Source: Planctomycetota bacterium
GTDB lineage: Bacteria; Planctomycetota; Planctomycetia; Pirellulales; Lacipirellulaceae
Direction: 5' to 3'
Assembly: GCA_024278955.1 (NCBI GenBank)
Contig: JAJRSE010000080.1
Coordinates: forward strand, 16,835 to 80,834
DNA: 64,000 bases
The position numbers were made by a program, and so were the translations under genes. How positions within the stretch are numbered: the stretch's first letter is position 1; every line of letters starts with the position of its first letter. Under the pieces are notes generated by a model, which saw nothing but the letters and a program-made list of their open reading frames with translations, did no database searches and was not told where the DNA came from. Below, piece by piece: positions 53,671 to 62,523 of the stretch.

Positions 53671-55056
53671 ATGCAAGATAATATTCAGCAACCGATGATT
53701 TCGCGTCGCGATTGGTTCAAAGTTGGTGCCTGCGGGTTTGGTTCTTTAGCGATGGCAGGCATGACGGCACAGCAGTCGATCGCAGGCCCTCTTGCTCCGC
53801 GAATGCCACATTTTGCTCCTAAAGCAAAGCGTGTGATCTTCTTGTTCATGAAGGGCGGACCTTCGCAACACGACATGTTCGACTACAAGCCGCGGCTTTA
53901 CGCTGACGGCGGGAAAACTGGCAAAAACAAACAGACCCTCCTCTCACCCCTCTGGCAATTCTCGCAACATGGCGAGAGTGGCCAGTGGATGTCTGAGTTG
54001 CTTCCCCATCTTTCAAAACAAGCCGACCAGCTCTGCGTCATCAAAAGCATGCAGACCGACAGCCGTGCGCATCCTCTCGCTATTCCGTTGCTCCACACGG
54101 GAAGCTTTCAATCGATTCGTCCTTCGATGGGCTCCTGGGTTCTGTACGGACTAGGAAACTCAACAGAAAATCTGCCCGGCTATGTGACGATCAAGCCAAC
54201 GCGCACCTATGGTGGCCCTTCCAACTATGGCAGCGCCTTCCTGCCGAGTGCTTACCAGGCCACTCGCATTGGCTGGGAAGGTAAACCCGTGAAAGATGCC
54301 ACAATCAAGCACATGACGAGCCATGAAGTCGTGCCCGGTGTTGCGGGCGGAGTTCTCGACTTTGCCCAATCGATGAACCGGCGACTCCTCGCCCGTTCCC
54401 GTCAAAATTTTGAAGTCCAAGGCGTGATGGATTCTCTTGACCTCAGCAACAACATGCAAGAGACTTTGCCAGGTATTCTCGACCTCAACCGCGAATCAAA
54501 ACCGACGCTCGATCTCTACGGCATCGGAAATGACGACACCGACGACTTTGGACGACAGTGTCTCATGGCGCGACGCCTAGTCGAGTCGGGGGTGCGCTTC
54601 GTCGAAGTTGCTAACACCGGCTGGGATCAGCATTCGGGGCTTGATGTGAGTCTTCCTAAGCGTTGCAAATCGGTTGACCAACCTATCGCAGCACTGCTGA
54701 TCGATCTTGAACGCCGTGGCCTGTTAGAAGATACCCTGGTTTTCTGGGGCGGAGAATTCGGTCGCCAACCCGAGACGCAAATCCTCTCAGGAAAAGTCGC
54801 TTTGGGTCGCGACCATAATGCCAAGGGCTACACCGTTTGGCTAGCAGGGGGCGGCGTGCGCGGCGGTTTGTCCTACGGCGTGACTGACGAACTCGGCTAC
54901 GAAGCGGTCGAAAACAAGGTCCACCTGTACGACTTGCACGCGACGATGCTCCACTTACTTGGCCTCGACCACAAAAAACTCACTTACCGCTATGCCGGTC
55001 GCGACTTCCGCCTTACCGACCTCTACGGGAACGTAGTCCACGACGTAATTGCGTAA
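53671..55056 (+). CDS. DUF1501 protein with Tat signal
   Basis: 461 residues. The N-terminus carries a twin-arginine motif (SRRDWFKVGACGFG) and a weak hydrophobic stretch. The family's RVIFLFMKGGPSQHDMFDYKP is the entry to an alkaline-phosphatase/sulfatase-like fold, with RFVEVANTGWDQHSG and VFWGGEFGRQPETQ later and DLHATMLHLLGLDH near the end. It follows the DUF1553 heme protein by 66 bases; both are probably exported and act as a pair. Its precise reaction is not known. Confidence 0.93.
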   Translation: MQDNIQQPMISRRDWFKVGACGFGSLAMAGMTAQQSIAGPLAPRMPHFAPKAKRVIFLFMKGGPSQHDMFDYKPRLYADGGKTGKNKQTLLSPLWQFSQHGESGQWMSELLPHLSKQADQLCVIKSMQTDSRAHPLAIPLLHTGSFQSIRPSMGSWVLYGLGNSTENLPGYVTIKPTRTYGGPSNYGSAFLPSAYQATRIGWEGKPVKDATIKHMTSHEVVPGVAGGVLDFAQSMNRRLLARSRQNFEVQGVMDSLDLSNNMQETLPGILDLNRESKPTLDLYGIGNDDTDDFGRQCLMARRLVESGVRFVEVANTGWDQHSGLDVSLPKRCKSVDQPIAALLIDLERRGLLEDTLVFWGGEFGRQPETQILSGKVALGRDHNAKGYTVWLAGGGVRGGLSYGVTDELGYEAVENKVHLYDLHATMLHLLGLDHKKLTYRYAGRDFRLTDLYGNVVHDVIA

Positions 55057-55259
55057 GTGCTGCGATTGAGAACGGTAGCCCGAGCTTTCGGTCTCGTCTG
55101 AAACTCGCTTCGACAAATAGAAAGAGTGAGTAAAAAGTACTGAACTTTCTAGCCATGCCATCCCAGGGCGATTGGTGCTAAAACTACGCCAGACTTCTCT
55201 TTGCAAAAAGTTTGCTTTCGAGCATCCAAACCCATTAGCCCGTCTGGTAAAAAGAAGGC

Positions 55260-56495
55260 ATGGTAAACGATTTTGACGTAGTGGTAATCGGCGCAGGAGC
55301 AGCGGGACTGCTCGCTGCGACGCGTGCTGCGCTGCGTGGGCGCAGGGTCCTTCTGTTAGAAAAGAACAACAAACCGGGTGTGAAAATCCTTATGTCGGGG
55401 GGCACTCGCTGTAATCTTACTCACGCCACCGATCGACAAGGTATCGTCGGTGCGTTTGGCAAACAGGGCAATTTCCTGCACTCGGCCCTGGCGGCACTCG
55501 GGCCCGAAGAAGTCGTTTCGCTATTTGCAGCAGCAGGGGTTGCCACGAAGGTCGAGCCTACCGGCAAAGTCTTTCCGGTCAGCAATCGAGCGGTAGATGT
55601 GCTTGAAGCATTGAAGCAAATGTTAGCCCAGAGCGGAGCTGAATTACGATTGGGCGAGGCGGTTCAAGAAATTTCATATTGCGAAAATGGCTTTCACATT
55701 CAAACCGGCTGCGGAAATTTCGTGGCCGAGAAAATTATTCTCACGACCGGCGGCAAGTCGTACCCTGGCTGCGGCACCACCGGCGACGGGTACGTTTGGG
55801 CCAAGCAGTTTGGACACAAAATTGTGCCCCCCCGCCCTGCCCTCGTCCCGCTACGAAGCGAATGCCGTTGGGTGGCCGAGTTGAGTGGTGTGACACTACC
55901 CGACGTTAAAGTGCAAATCATAACAAGCACGTCGAAAAAACCGGTCGCCGAGCAGCGTGGTTCGTTCCTCTTTACCCATTTTGGTTTGTCGGGGCCCGCC
56001 GTGATGAATGTGAGTCGTGCAATCACGGCGCGTCCCGATGCGGATGACTGGCAAATTGTTTGCGATTTTTTACCGACACTCAATCAAGAAGAAACCCTCG
56101 CACAGCTTTCCGACGCTGCGCGTACTTCCGGCAAGAGCCCCTTGGCTTCGGCCCTCGCCAAGTGGCTGCCTCGGCGTCTTGTCGAGGCGTTGCTTGCTCA
56201 GGCTTGCATTCCCGTGACTCGTCGAGTTGCGGAACTTTCTAAAGTAGAACGCGCCCGATTAGTCGATGCGTTAAAACGACAATCGATTCCTATTAGCGGA
56301 TCGTTGGGTTTCAAGAAAGCCGAAGTTACTGCTGGTGGAGTCGAACTCCGCGAAGTCGATTCGAGCACAATGCAAAGCAAAATCAAACCAGGCTTGTATC
56401 TGGCTGGCGAGATTCTCGACCTTGACGGACCGATTGGTGGCTACAATTTTCAAGCCGCATTCAGCACAGGTTGGCTGGCTGGCGAATCGGCTTAG
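55260..56495 (+). CDS. BaiN/HI0933-type flavoprotein
   Basis: 411 residues. The FAD-binding GxGxxG is VVIGAGAAGLLAAT, followed by LEKNNKPGVKILMSGGTRCNLTH, the diagnostic HI0933 (YhiN) motif, TTGGKSYPGCGTTGDGY and the C-terminal GLYLAGEILDLDGPIGGYNFQAAFSTGWLAG. Members are FAD-dependent reductases, such as bile-acid BaiN, mostly of unknown substrate. Monocistronic. Confidence 0.92.
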   Translation: MVNDFDVVVIGAGAAGLLAATRAALRGRRVLLLEKNNKPGVKILMSGGTRCNLTHATDRQGIVGAFGKQGNFLHSALAALGPEEVVSLFAAAGVATKVEPTGKVFPVSNRAVDVLEALKQMLAQSGAELRLGEAVQEISYCENGFHIQTGCGNFVAEKIILTTGGKSYPGCGTTGDGYVWAKQFGHKIVPPRPALVPLRSECRWVAELSGVTLPDVKVQIITSTSKKPVAEQRGSFLFTHFGLSGPAVMNVSRAITARPDADDWQIVCDFLPTLNQEETLAQLSDAARTSGKSPLASALAKWLPRRLVEALLAQACIPVTRRVAELSKVERARLVDALKRQSIPISGSLGFKKAEVTAGGVELREVDSSTMQSKIKPGLYLAGEILDLDGPIGGYNFQAAFSTGWLAGESA

Positions 56496-56664
56496 AGCCC
56501 TCTGCCTGAGACCACTACAAAAAAATCGTGATGGAATATCGAGAAAGCCCCGCCACGCTCTGAAAGCCTCTTCTGTAAAATGGTAAGTCGACTCAACAAA
56601 GGTGCCTGCAGTAGCTATAATAGCGACATCACTTTTTGATGTACCCTCGTGCGAAAGGTATTGA

Positions 56665-57720
56665 ATGTTTCCTAAGCTCTCTCCCCGCTTCTCTTTGCTC
56701 GGCAGCCTAATCGCGTGCCTAGGTTTCGCGGCTGCCAGCTCTACTAATTTTGCGGCAGATGCTGGCGTTTCGGGAGCAAGTGAGTCGGAAATGGAATCGT
56801 ACCTCGAAGTTATCGACCAGACGGAAGTCAAAATCGAAATGGTCGCTATTCCGGGGGGAACGTATCTGATGGGTAGCGCCGAATCTGAACATGACCGGCA
56901 GGAAGACGAACGCCCTCAGCACGAAGTTAGCGTGGCACCTTTTTGGATGGGAAAACATGAAATCACCTGGAATGCGTACGAAGTTTGGGGCGACGAACTC
57001 GATATTTTAGGCCGCAAGATCATGGGCAAGCGCCCAACCGAACACGACGCCGAAGCCGACGCAGTCACCAGGCCGACCGAACCTTACACCGACATGAGCT
57101 TCGGGATGGGCAAGGGCAGCCACCCTGCGATCAGCATGACCCAACACGCGGCACGAACCTACTGCCGCTGGCTCAGCGCAAAGACAGGTCGCTACTATCG
57201 CTTACCAACCGAGGCGGAATGGGAATACGCATGCCGCGCCGGCACCAAGACCGCCTATTCCTTTGGCGACGATCCGAAAGAACTCGACACCTACGCTTGG
57301 TTCAAAAGCAATAGCGACGAATCCTACCAAAAAGTGGGCCTCAAGAAGCCCAACCCATGGGGACTATACGACATGCACGGCAACGTGGCCGAGTGGGTAC
57401 TCGATCAGTACGTCCCAAACTTCTACAGTAACTCAACATCAAGCCCCCTTAGAGCACCTCTGGCGATTCCTACGGAGCTGTATCCGCGAGTTGTCCGCGG
57501 GGGCGGGTGGGACGACGAACCTGCTATGCTGCGTAGTGCAGCGCGAGAGGGGGCTAGCGAAAATTGGAAAGAACAAGATCCCCAAATCCCGCAGAGTATC
57601 TGGTATCATACCGATGCTCAAGGCGTAGGATTTCGGATCGTCCGTCCGCTTGTTGAGCCCTCGCCAGAAGAAAAATCTGCGAAGTGGGAGAAGACATTGC
57701 CCGAACAGAAAGATCTCTAG
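56665..57720 (+). CDS. FGE/SUMF1-like secreted protein without the catalytic Cys
   Basis: 351 residues. After a signal peptide (residues 8-29) the FGE-sulfatase fold follows: VAIPGGTYLMGSAESE, PFWMGKHEITWNAYEVW, YRLPTEAEWEYACRAGT, NPWGLYDMHGNVAEWVLD and RVVRGGGWDDEPAMLRSAAR. The active-site Cys pair found in true formylglycine generators (just before the final GFRIVR) is absent: the stretch from SAAREGASENW to GVGFRIVR has none. It is thus likely a non-catalytic binding relative, as many secreted planctomycete members are. It precedes the sugar operon by 100 bases. Confidence 0.9.
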   Translation: MFPKLSPRFSLLGSLIACLGFAAASSTNFAADAGVSGASESEMESYLEVIDQTEVKIEMVAIPGGTYLMGSAESEHDRQEDERPQHEVSVAPFWMGKHEITWNAYEVWGDELDILGRKIMGKRPTEHDAEADAVTRPTEPYTDMSFGMGKGSHPAISMTQHAARTYCRWLSAKTGRYYRLPTEAEWEYACRAGTKTAYSFGDDPKELDTYAWFKSNSDESYQKVGLKKPNPWGLYDMHGNVAEWVLDQYVPNFYSNSTSSPLRAPLAIPTELYPRVVRGGGWDDEPAMLRSAAREGASENWKEQDPQIPQSIWYHTDAQGVGFRIVRPLVEPSPEEKSAKWEKTLPEQKDL

Positions 57721-57820
57721 CATTTGACAAAGCACTAGAGCAAACTTACTCAGACGCTTGATGCGGCAAGTCCATGCGATATTCAGATCGCATCCGCGAG
57801 ACAGGCATTAAAGGAAAACG

Positions 57821-59620
57821 ATGGAATCGCACTTTGCACCGCTTGATTGGATGGTCCTGGTAGCCTACTTTTTTGGCACCATGTCGATTGGATTTTACTT
57901 TTTTTACAAAGATAAAAGCCGATCGATGGAGGGTTTTACGGTCGCAAGCCGGTCGTTGCCGGGATGGGTTTGTGGACTTTCGATTTTTGCGACTTTTCTC
58001 AGCAGCATCAGTTTTCTGGCACTCCCAGGCAAGGCGTTTTCGTCGAATTGGAATCCGTTTGTCTTCAGTTTGTCGTTGCCAATTGCGGCATGGGTTGCTG
58101 TGAAATGGTTTATTCCCTACTACCGCAAAAGTGATGAGATCTCGGCTTATGCCCATTTGGAAAATCGCTTTGGTGTATGGGCGCGAGTCTACGCGAGCTT
58201 GTTTTACTTGCTCACCCAGATTGCTCGGATGGGCACTATCATGTTTTTGATGGGGCTGCCGATGAATATCCTGCTGGGTTGGGATATCAGCACCATCATT
58301 ATGATCACAGGAGTTTCGGTAACGATTTACTCGCTCTTCGGCGGGCTCGTGGCTGTGATTTGGGCCGATGCGTTGCAGGCAATTGTCCTGATGGTCGGTG
58401 CGGTGGGCTGTATTGTGCTGATGATGCTCGACATGCCTGAGGGGCCTAGACAGATAATTGAGATTGCGAATCAGCAAGACAAGTTTTCGCTAGGCGGTTT
58501 TAGTCTTTCGGTTCAGGATTCTACGTTCTGGGTCGTTTTGATTTTTGGAGTTTTCATTAACCTGCAAAACTTTGGAATCGATCAGAACTATGTCCAACGA
58601 TATATCGCTGCCAGTTCTGATCGCGAAGCAAAAAAGAGCCTTTGGTTTGGTGCGTTGCTCTACGTCCCGGTTTCCGCAGTTTTCTTTTTCATCGGCACTT
58701 TGCTTTTTGTTTATTACCAGAGCCATCCCGAAGATATTAGCGAAGTGCAGCGGATTGTTGCTGCCCAGCAGTTGGGAAATTCGGACGTTTCTCGCACGGC
58801 AGCCGACTATGAAGAACGCCTCGCAGCCGCAGCTGCTGAAGTCCCTCACTCGCAACTTGGCGACAAGGTTTTTCCGCACTTTATCGGCAAGCACTTGCCT
58901 GCCGGCATGACGGGCTTGCTGATCGCAGCGATTTTTGCCGCAGCAATGAGTTCGATTTCTACTAGTTTGAATTCCTCAGCCACTTTGCTGATGAACGACT
59001 ACTACAAACGTTTTGTGAACCCTGGGGCCAGCGAACGCCAATTGATGATGGCCCTTTATACGAGCACGTTGGTTTGGGGTATACTGGGGACATGCGTTGC
59101 TCTTGCGTTGGTCGGCTTACCCGGCAATGTGCTTGATATCTGGTGGGATCTTTCCAGCATTCTTAGTGGTGGAATTCTTGGACTGTTTTTGTTGGGAATG
59201 GTTAGTCGCGTGAAGAGCCCTGCGGCAGTAACGGGGGTGCTGATTGGTGCGTTGGTCATTGCCTGGGCCGTCTTTTCGCCCGCTTGGGGAGAACTCGACG
59301 GTACGGTTGATGTCGCACAAGCTGCGGTTGAAGTAACCGGCAAGGAAGTCGACTTCTCGGAGGAGTTGAACTCCGGCGACCAAATCGAAATCAACCGCAA
59401 GTATTATACCGTGCAATCGGTGGCAACGGATGGGCTGAGCCTTACCTTGGCGACTGCTTTTGATCAGGAAAGTGTTACCGCAGCCACGGCCTATCGGGTA
59501 AGCTCTTGGAGCAAGTTTCGTAGTCCATTCCATCGGTTTTTAGTCGTAGTAATCGGTGCTTTGTCGATTCTTTTGGTTGGAATTGTCGTGGGAACGGTCT
59601 TTGGAAAGAATGGGTCCTGA
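57821..59620 (+). CDS. Sodium/solute symporter (SSS family) with C-terminal insert
   Basis: 599 residues, SSS family: VASRSLPGWVCGLSIFATFLSSISFLALPG (Na+-site helix), FGGLVAVIWADALQAIVLM and AAIFAAAMSSISTSLNSSATLLMNDYY are typical. About 80 non-membrane residues (486-566, VDVAQAAVEVTGKEVDFSEE... and GDQIEINRKYYTVQSVA) stand between the last two helices, an unusual beta-rich insert. It probably imports a sugar or sugar acid for the next enzymes. First gene of the operon. Confidence 0.9.
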   Translation: MESHFAPLDWMVLVAYFFGTMSIGFYFFYKDKSRSMEGFTVASRSLPGWVCGLSIFATFLSSISFLALPGKAFSSNWNPFVFSLSLPIAAWVAVKWFIPYYRKSDEISAYAHLENRFGVWARVYASLFYLLTQIARMGTIMFLMGLPMNILLGWDISTIIMITGVSVTIYSLFGGLVAVIWADALQAIVLMVGAVGCIVLMMLDMPEGPRQIIEIANQQDKFSLGGFSLSVQDSTFWVVLIFGVFINLQNFGIDQNYVQRYIAASSDREAKKSLWFGALLYVPVSAVFFFIGTLLFVYYQSHPEDISEVQRIVAAQQLGNSDVSRTAADYEERLAAAAAEVPHSQLGDKVFPHFIGKHLPAGMTGLLIAAIFAAAMSSISTSLNSSATLLMNDYYKRFVNPGASERQLMMALYTSTLVWGILGTCVALALVGLPGNVLDIWWDLSSILSGGILGLFLLGMVSRVKSPAAVTGVLIGALVIAWAVFSPAWGELDGTVDVAQAAVEVTGKEVDFSEELNSGDQIEINRKYYTVQSVATDGLSLTLATAFDQESVTAATAYRVSSWSKFRSPFHRFLVVVIGALSILLVGIVVGTVFGKNGS

Positions 59621-59735
59621 ACTGGTTTTCTGGACGTTGTTCGGTTGCGATTTTCCATGCCCCTAGCACTTCCGTATTCGACCGCCTTCACTTTGTAATT
59701 TTTTTTCACCTGAGTACTCCTTCTCGAAAATTGAA

Positions 59736-60695
59736 ATGTCGAAAATTGAATCGCCTTTGCGCGGAATTATACCGCCGATGATTACGCCGCTTTCTAGTCC
59801 CGAGGCCCTAGACGTTGGAGGGGCAGAGCGTCTTGCCGAGCACCTGGTCGCGGGCGGAGTGCATGGGATCTTTATTCTTGGTTCTACTGGCGAAGGCCCC
59901 AGTCTCACTTCTGAAGTTCAACGGCAACTCATCGAGACAATTGTTCAGCAAGTCCGTGGGCGTGTTCCGGTGTTGGTCGGGATTACGGAGACTTGTCTTG
60001 CCGATTCTCTTGTCTTAGCAAAAATTGCTGCCGACTCGGGTGCCGATGCGGTTGTCTCAAGCTCGCCATACTATTTTCAGATAGGACAGCCCGAGCTACT
60101 CGACTACTTTCGCAAACTCATTGCCGAGTTGCCGCTGCCGTTGTTGCTCTACAACATGCCGGGCCTGACAAAAGTGAGCTTCGAGCAAGAGACGGTTCGG
60201 CAATTGCTGGAGTACGAAAACGTGATCGGCATGAAAGACAGCTCAGGCGATCTGCGTGTCGCTGCTGAGTACTTAGAGGTGATTACGGAACGTCCCGACT
60301 GGACGCTAATGACAGGTCCTGAGGGAATGTTGGTCGACGCAATCAAGATGGGAGTCATGGGGGGCGTTTGTGGAGGAGCCAATCTTTTTCCCCGCCTGTT
60401 CGTCGACCTTTACGAAGCGGCGGTTCAAAACGACTCGGCCCAAATCCAGCTACTTCACCAAACGGTTCTGCAACTCGGCGAGGCCCTCTACGGTGTGGGG
60501 CAATATGGCACTTCCTACATGAAAGGGATCAAGTGTGTGTTGAGCTGCCTGGGGATTTGCAACGACCACATGGCTCTACCGTTGAATCGGTTTGGGGAAC
60601 AAGAACGGTCGGTTATCAAAGAACGCCTTGGTCAGCTTGCTCGGCTAGAAGCTCCCGGCATCCGGTCGGTACTGGCCGACTACAGGGACGCCTAA
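59736..60695 (+). CDS. Dihydrodipicolinate synthase family lyase/dehydratase
   Basis: 319 residues, TIM barrel of the DapA/NanA superfamily. GIFILGSTGEGPSLT is the substrate loop, Y139 (LLLYNMPG) the general base and K167 (VIGMKDSSGD) the Schiff-base lysine. The context of a symporter, ribulokinase and isomerase argues against lysine synthesis and for a sugar-acid aldolase or dehydratase such as a 2-keto-3-deoxy sugar enzyme. The reaction itself cannot be read from the sequence. Confidence 0.9.
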   Translation: MSKIESPLRGIIPPMITPLSSPEALDVGGAERLAEHLVAGGVHGIFILGSTGEGPSLTSEVQRQLIETIVQQVRGRVPVLVGITETCLADSLVLAKIAADSGADAVVSSSPYYFQIGQPELLDYFRKLIAELPLPLLLYNMPGLTKVSFEQETVRQLLEYENVIGMKDSSGDLRVAAEYLEVITERPDWTLMTGPEGMLVDAIKMGVMGGVCGGANLFPRLFVDLYEAAVQNDSAQIQLLHQTVLQLGEALYGVGQYGTSYMKGIKCVLSCLGICNDHMALPLNRFGEQERSVIKERLGQLARLEAPGIRSVLADYRDA

Positions 60696-60768
60696 GGGTT
60701 GTGATTGATCGAGCATGCCGTCGCTCCAGAAGAATTCCTCTTAAGACGCCCACCCGAAGGTATGAAAA

Positions 60769-62388
60769 ATGGCGAGTTCAAAGAAAGTTGCACTAGGTCT
60801 CGATTTTGGTACCGAGTCGGTCCGTGCTCTCTTGGTCGATCTGCGAGGTCGCGAGCAAGCCTCGGCCGTATCGTCCTACGAGCATGGGCAAATCACAGAT
60901 ACGCTTCCTGGTACAGGCGAAAAACTCCCTGCAAATTTTGCGTTTCAGCATCCGCAGGACTGGATCAACAGTGCTGCGGCGGCAGCCTGCGAAGCGATCG
61001 AAAAGGCGGGCCTTCAGGGTGATGAGATCATTGGCATCGGAGTTGATTTTACAAGCTGCACGATGTTGCCTGCCAAGCGCGATGGCACGCCTCTCTGTTT
61101 GATCAAGGAGTTTGCGGAAGAAAAATTCGCTTGGCCCAAGCTATGGAAGCATCATGGCGCCGAAAAACAAACCGAACGTATCAATCGCTTGGCTCGCCAG
61201 CGCAAAGAACCTTGGCTCGACCGTTATGGCGGCATCATCGGCTTAGAATGGTTCTTCCCGAAGGTGCTTGAAACGCTTGAAGAAGCTCCGGCAGTGTACG
61301 ATGCCGCGGAAGTCTGGCTCGAAGCTGGCGACTGGTTTGTTTGGCAACTTGTCGGAGCCGGAGCAGACGGGTTGGTTCGCTCGACATGTCAAGCAGGCTA
61401 CAAAGCGATGTGGCATCGTGTGGAGGGCTACCCTTCGCCAGAGTTCTTTGCCGAGCTTCACCCAAAACTTGAGAATGTTGTTGCCGATAAAATGCCAGGG
61501 CAGATGTTAGCTCCAGGCGAATCAGCGGGAAATTTGTGCCAGGCAATGGTCGAACGTTTTGGTTTGAAAAATTCGGTGCCTGTGAGTGCCGCCACGATCG
61601 ACGCTCATGCCGGCGTGCCCGGCGCGGGAGCGGCAGATCCGGGGACTTTGGTTATGGTGATGGGGACGAGTAGCTGTCACATGCTAAACGGTCGCGACGA
61701 ACAGTCGGTACCTGGCGTTGCTGGCGTGGTTGAGGGCGGCATTTTGCCAGGACTCTTCGGCTATGAGACAGGGCAGGCTGCTGTTGGGGATGCTTTTGAT
61801 TGGCTACGCCAGCTGGCTGGCGAGCCCAACTTCGATCGCCTAACCGAGCAAGCTGCCACTTTGCCGCCGGGAGCCGAGGGCGTACGGTGCATGGATTGGC
61901 TGAACGGTTGTCGCACACCGCTGATGGATGGCTCGCTGTGCGGAGCCTTTACGGGCCTTACTCTTGGCCACGGTTCCCACCACATGTATCGGGCCCTGAT
62001 GGAGGCCTCGGCATTCGGTGTTCGCTGGATCGTCGAGTTGCTGCGAGAAAACGGGGTGCCTGTCGAGCATTTTGTCGCCACAGGCGGCCTGCCCCATCAC
62101 AACCCTTTGCTGGTTCAGATCTACGCCGACGTGCTAGGAGAGCCAATTTCGGTACCTCGTTCGAAACAAGGGCCCGCCCTGGGAGCAGCGATTCTAGGCG
62201 TTCTCGCAGCTGGTGCCGAGGCAAGCTCGTTCGCCACGACCCGCGAAGCGATTGTTGCGATGGCTGGCACCACTGCCGGCGAAAATGATCGTCAGCCAGT
62301 CGTTGTGCAACCCGACCAAGATGCTCATAATGCCTACAGCCGAGTTTATGCAGACTACCGCAAACTCGGCAATTTTTTAGTTTCTTGA
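60769..62388 (+). CDS. araB: Ribulokinase
   Basis: 539 residues of the FGGY kinase family, with GAAGG eight bases before the ATG at 60769. ALGLDFGTESVRALLVD is the ribulokinase start; GVDFTSCTMLP, EWFFPKVLETLEEAP, WLEAGDWFVWQL, SAATIDAHAGVPGAGA and MGTSSCHMLNG match ribulokinase over its length, and FVATGGLPHHNPLLVQIYADVL is the C-terminal adenosine region. It phosphorylates L- or D-ribulose. The neighbouring isomerase would supply the ketose. Confidence 0.94.
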   Translation: MASSKKVALGLDFGTESVRALLVDLRGREQASAVSSYEHGQITDTLPGTGEKLPANFAFQHPQDWINSAAAAACEAIEKAGLQGDEIIGIGVDFTSCTMLPAKRDGTPLCLIKEFAEEKFAWPKLWKHHGAEKQTERINRLARQRKEPWLDRYGGIIGLEWFFPKVLETLEEAPAVYDAAEVWLEAGDWFVWQLVGAGADGLVRSTCQAGYKAMWHRVEGYPSPEFFAELHPKLENVVADKMPGQMLAPGESAGNLCQAMVERFGLKNSVPVSAATIDAHAGVPGAGAADPGTLVMVMGTSSCHMLNGRDEQSVPGVAGVVEGGILPGLFGYETGQAAVGDAFDWLRQLAGEPNFDRLTEQAATLPPGAEGVRCMDWLNGCRTPLMDGSLCGAFTGLTLGHGSHHMYRALMEASAFGVRWIVELLRENGVPVEHFVATGGLPHHNPLLVQIYADVLGEPISVPRSKQGPALGAAILGVLAAGAEASSFATTREAIVAMAGTTAGENDRQPVVVQPDQDAHNAYSRVYADYRKLGNFLVS

Positions 62389-62523
62389 CGGTAGCCAGGC
62401 GAATGTAATCGGGTCGAGCGCCATGCGTTTGTATCTCCCAGATGCTTTTTGCTTCCCTCGACGTAAGGGTGTCGTTCATTTTATCTACTTGTAGCAATCT
62501 CTCCGGAATTAACAGAAGAGCAA

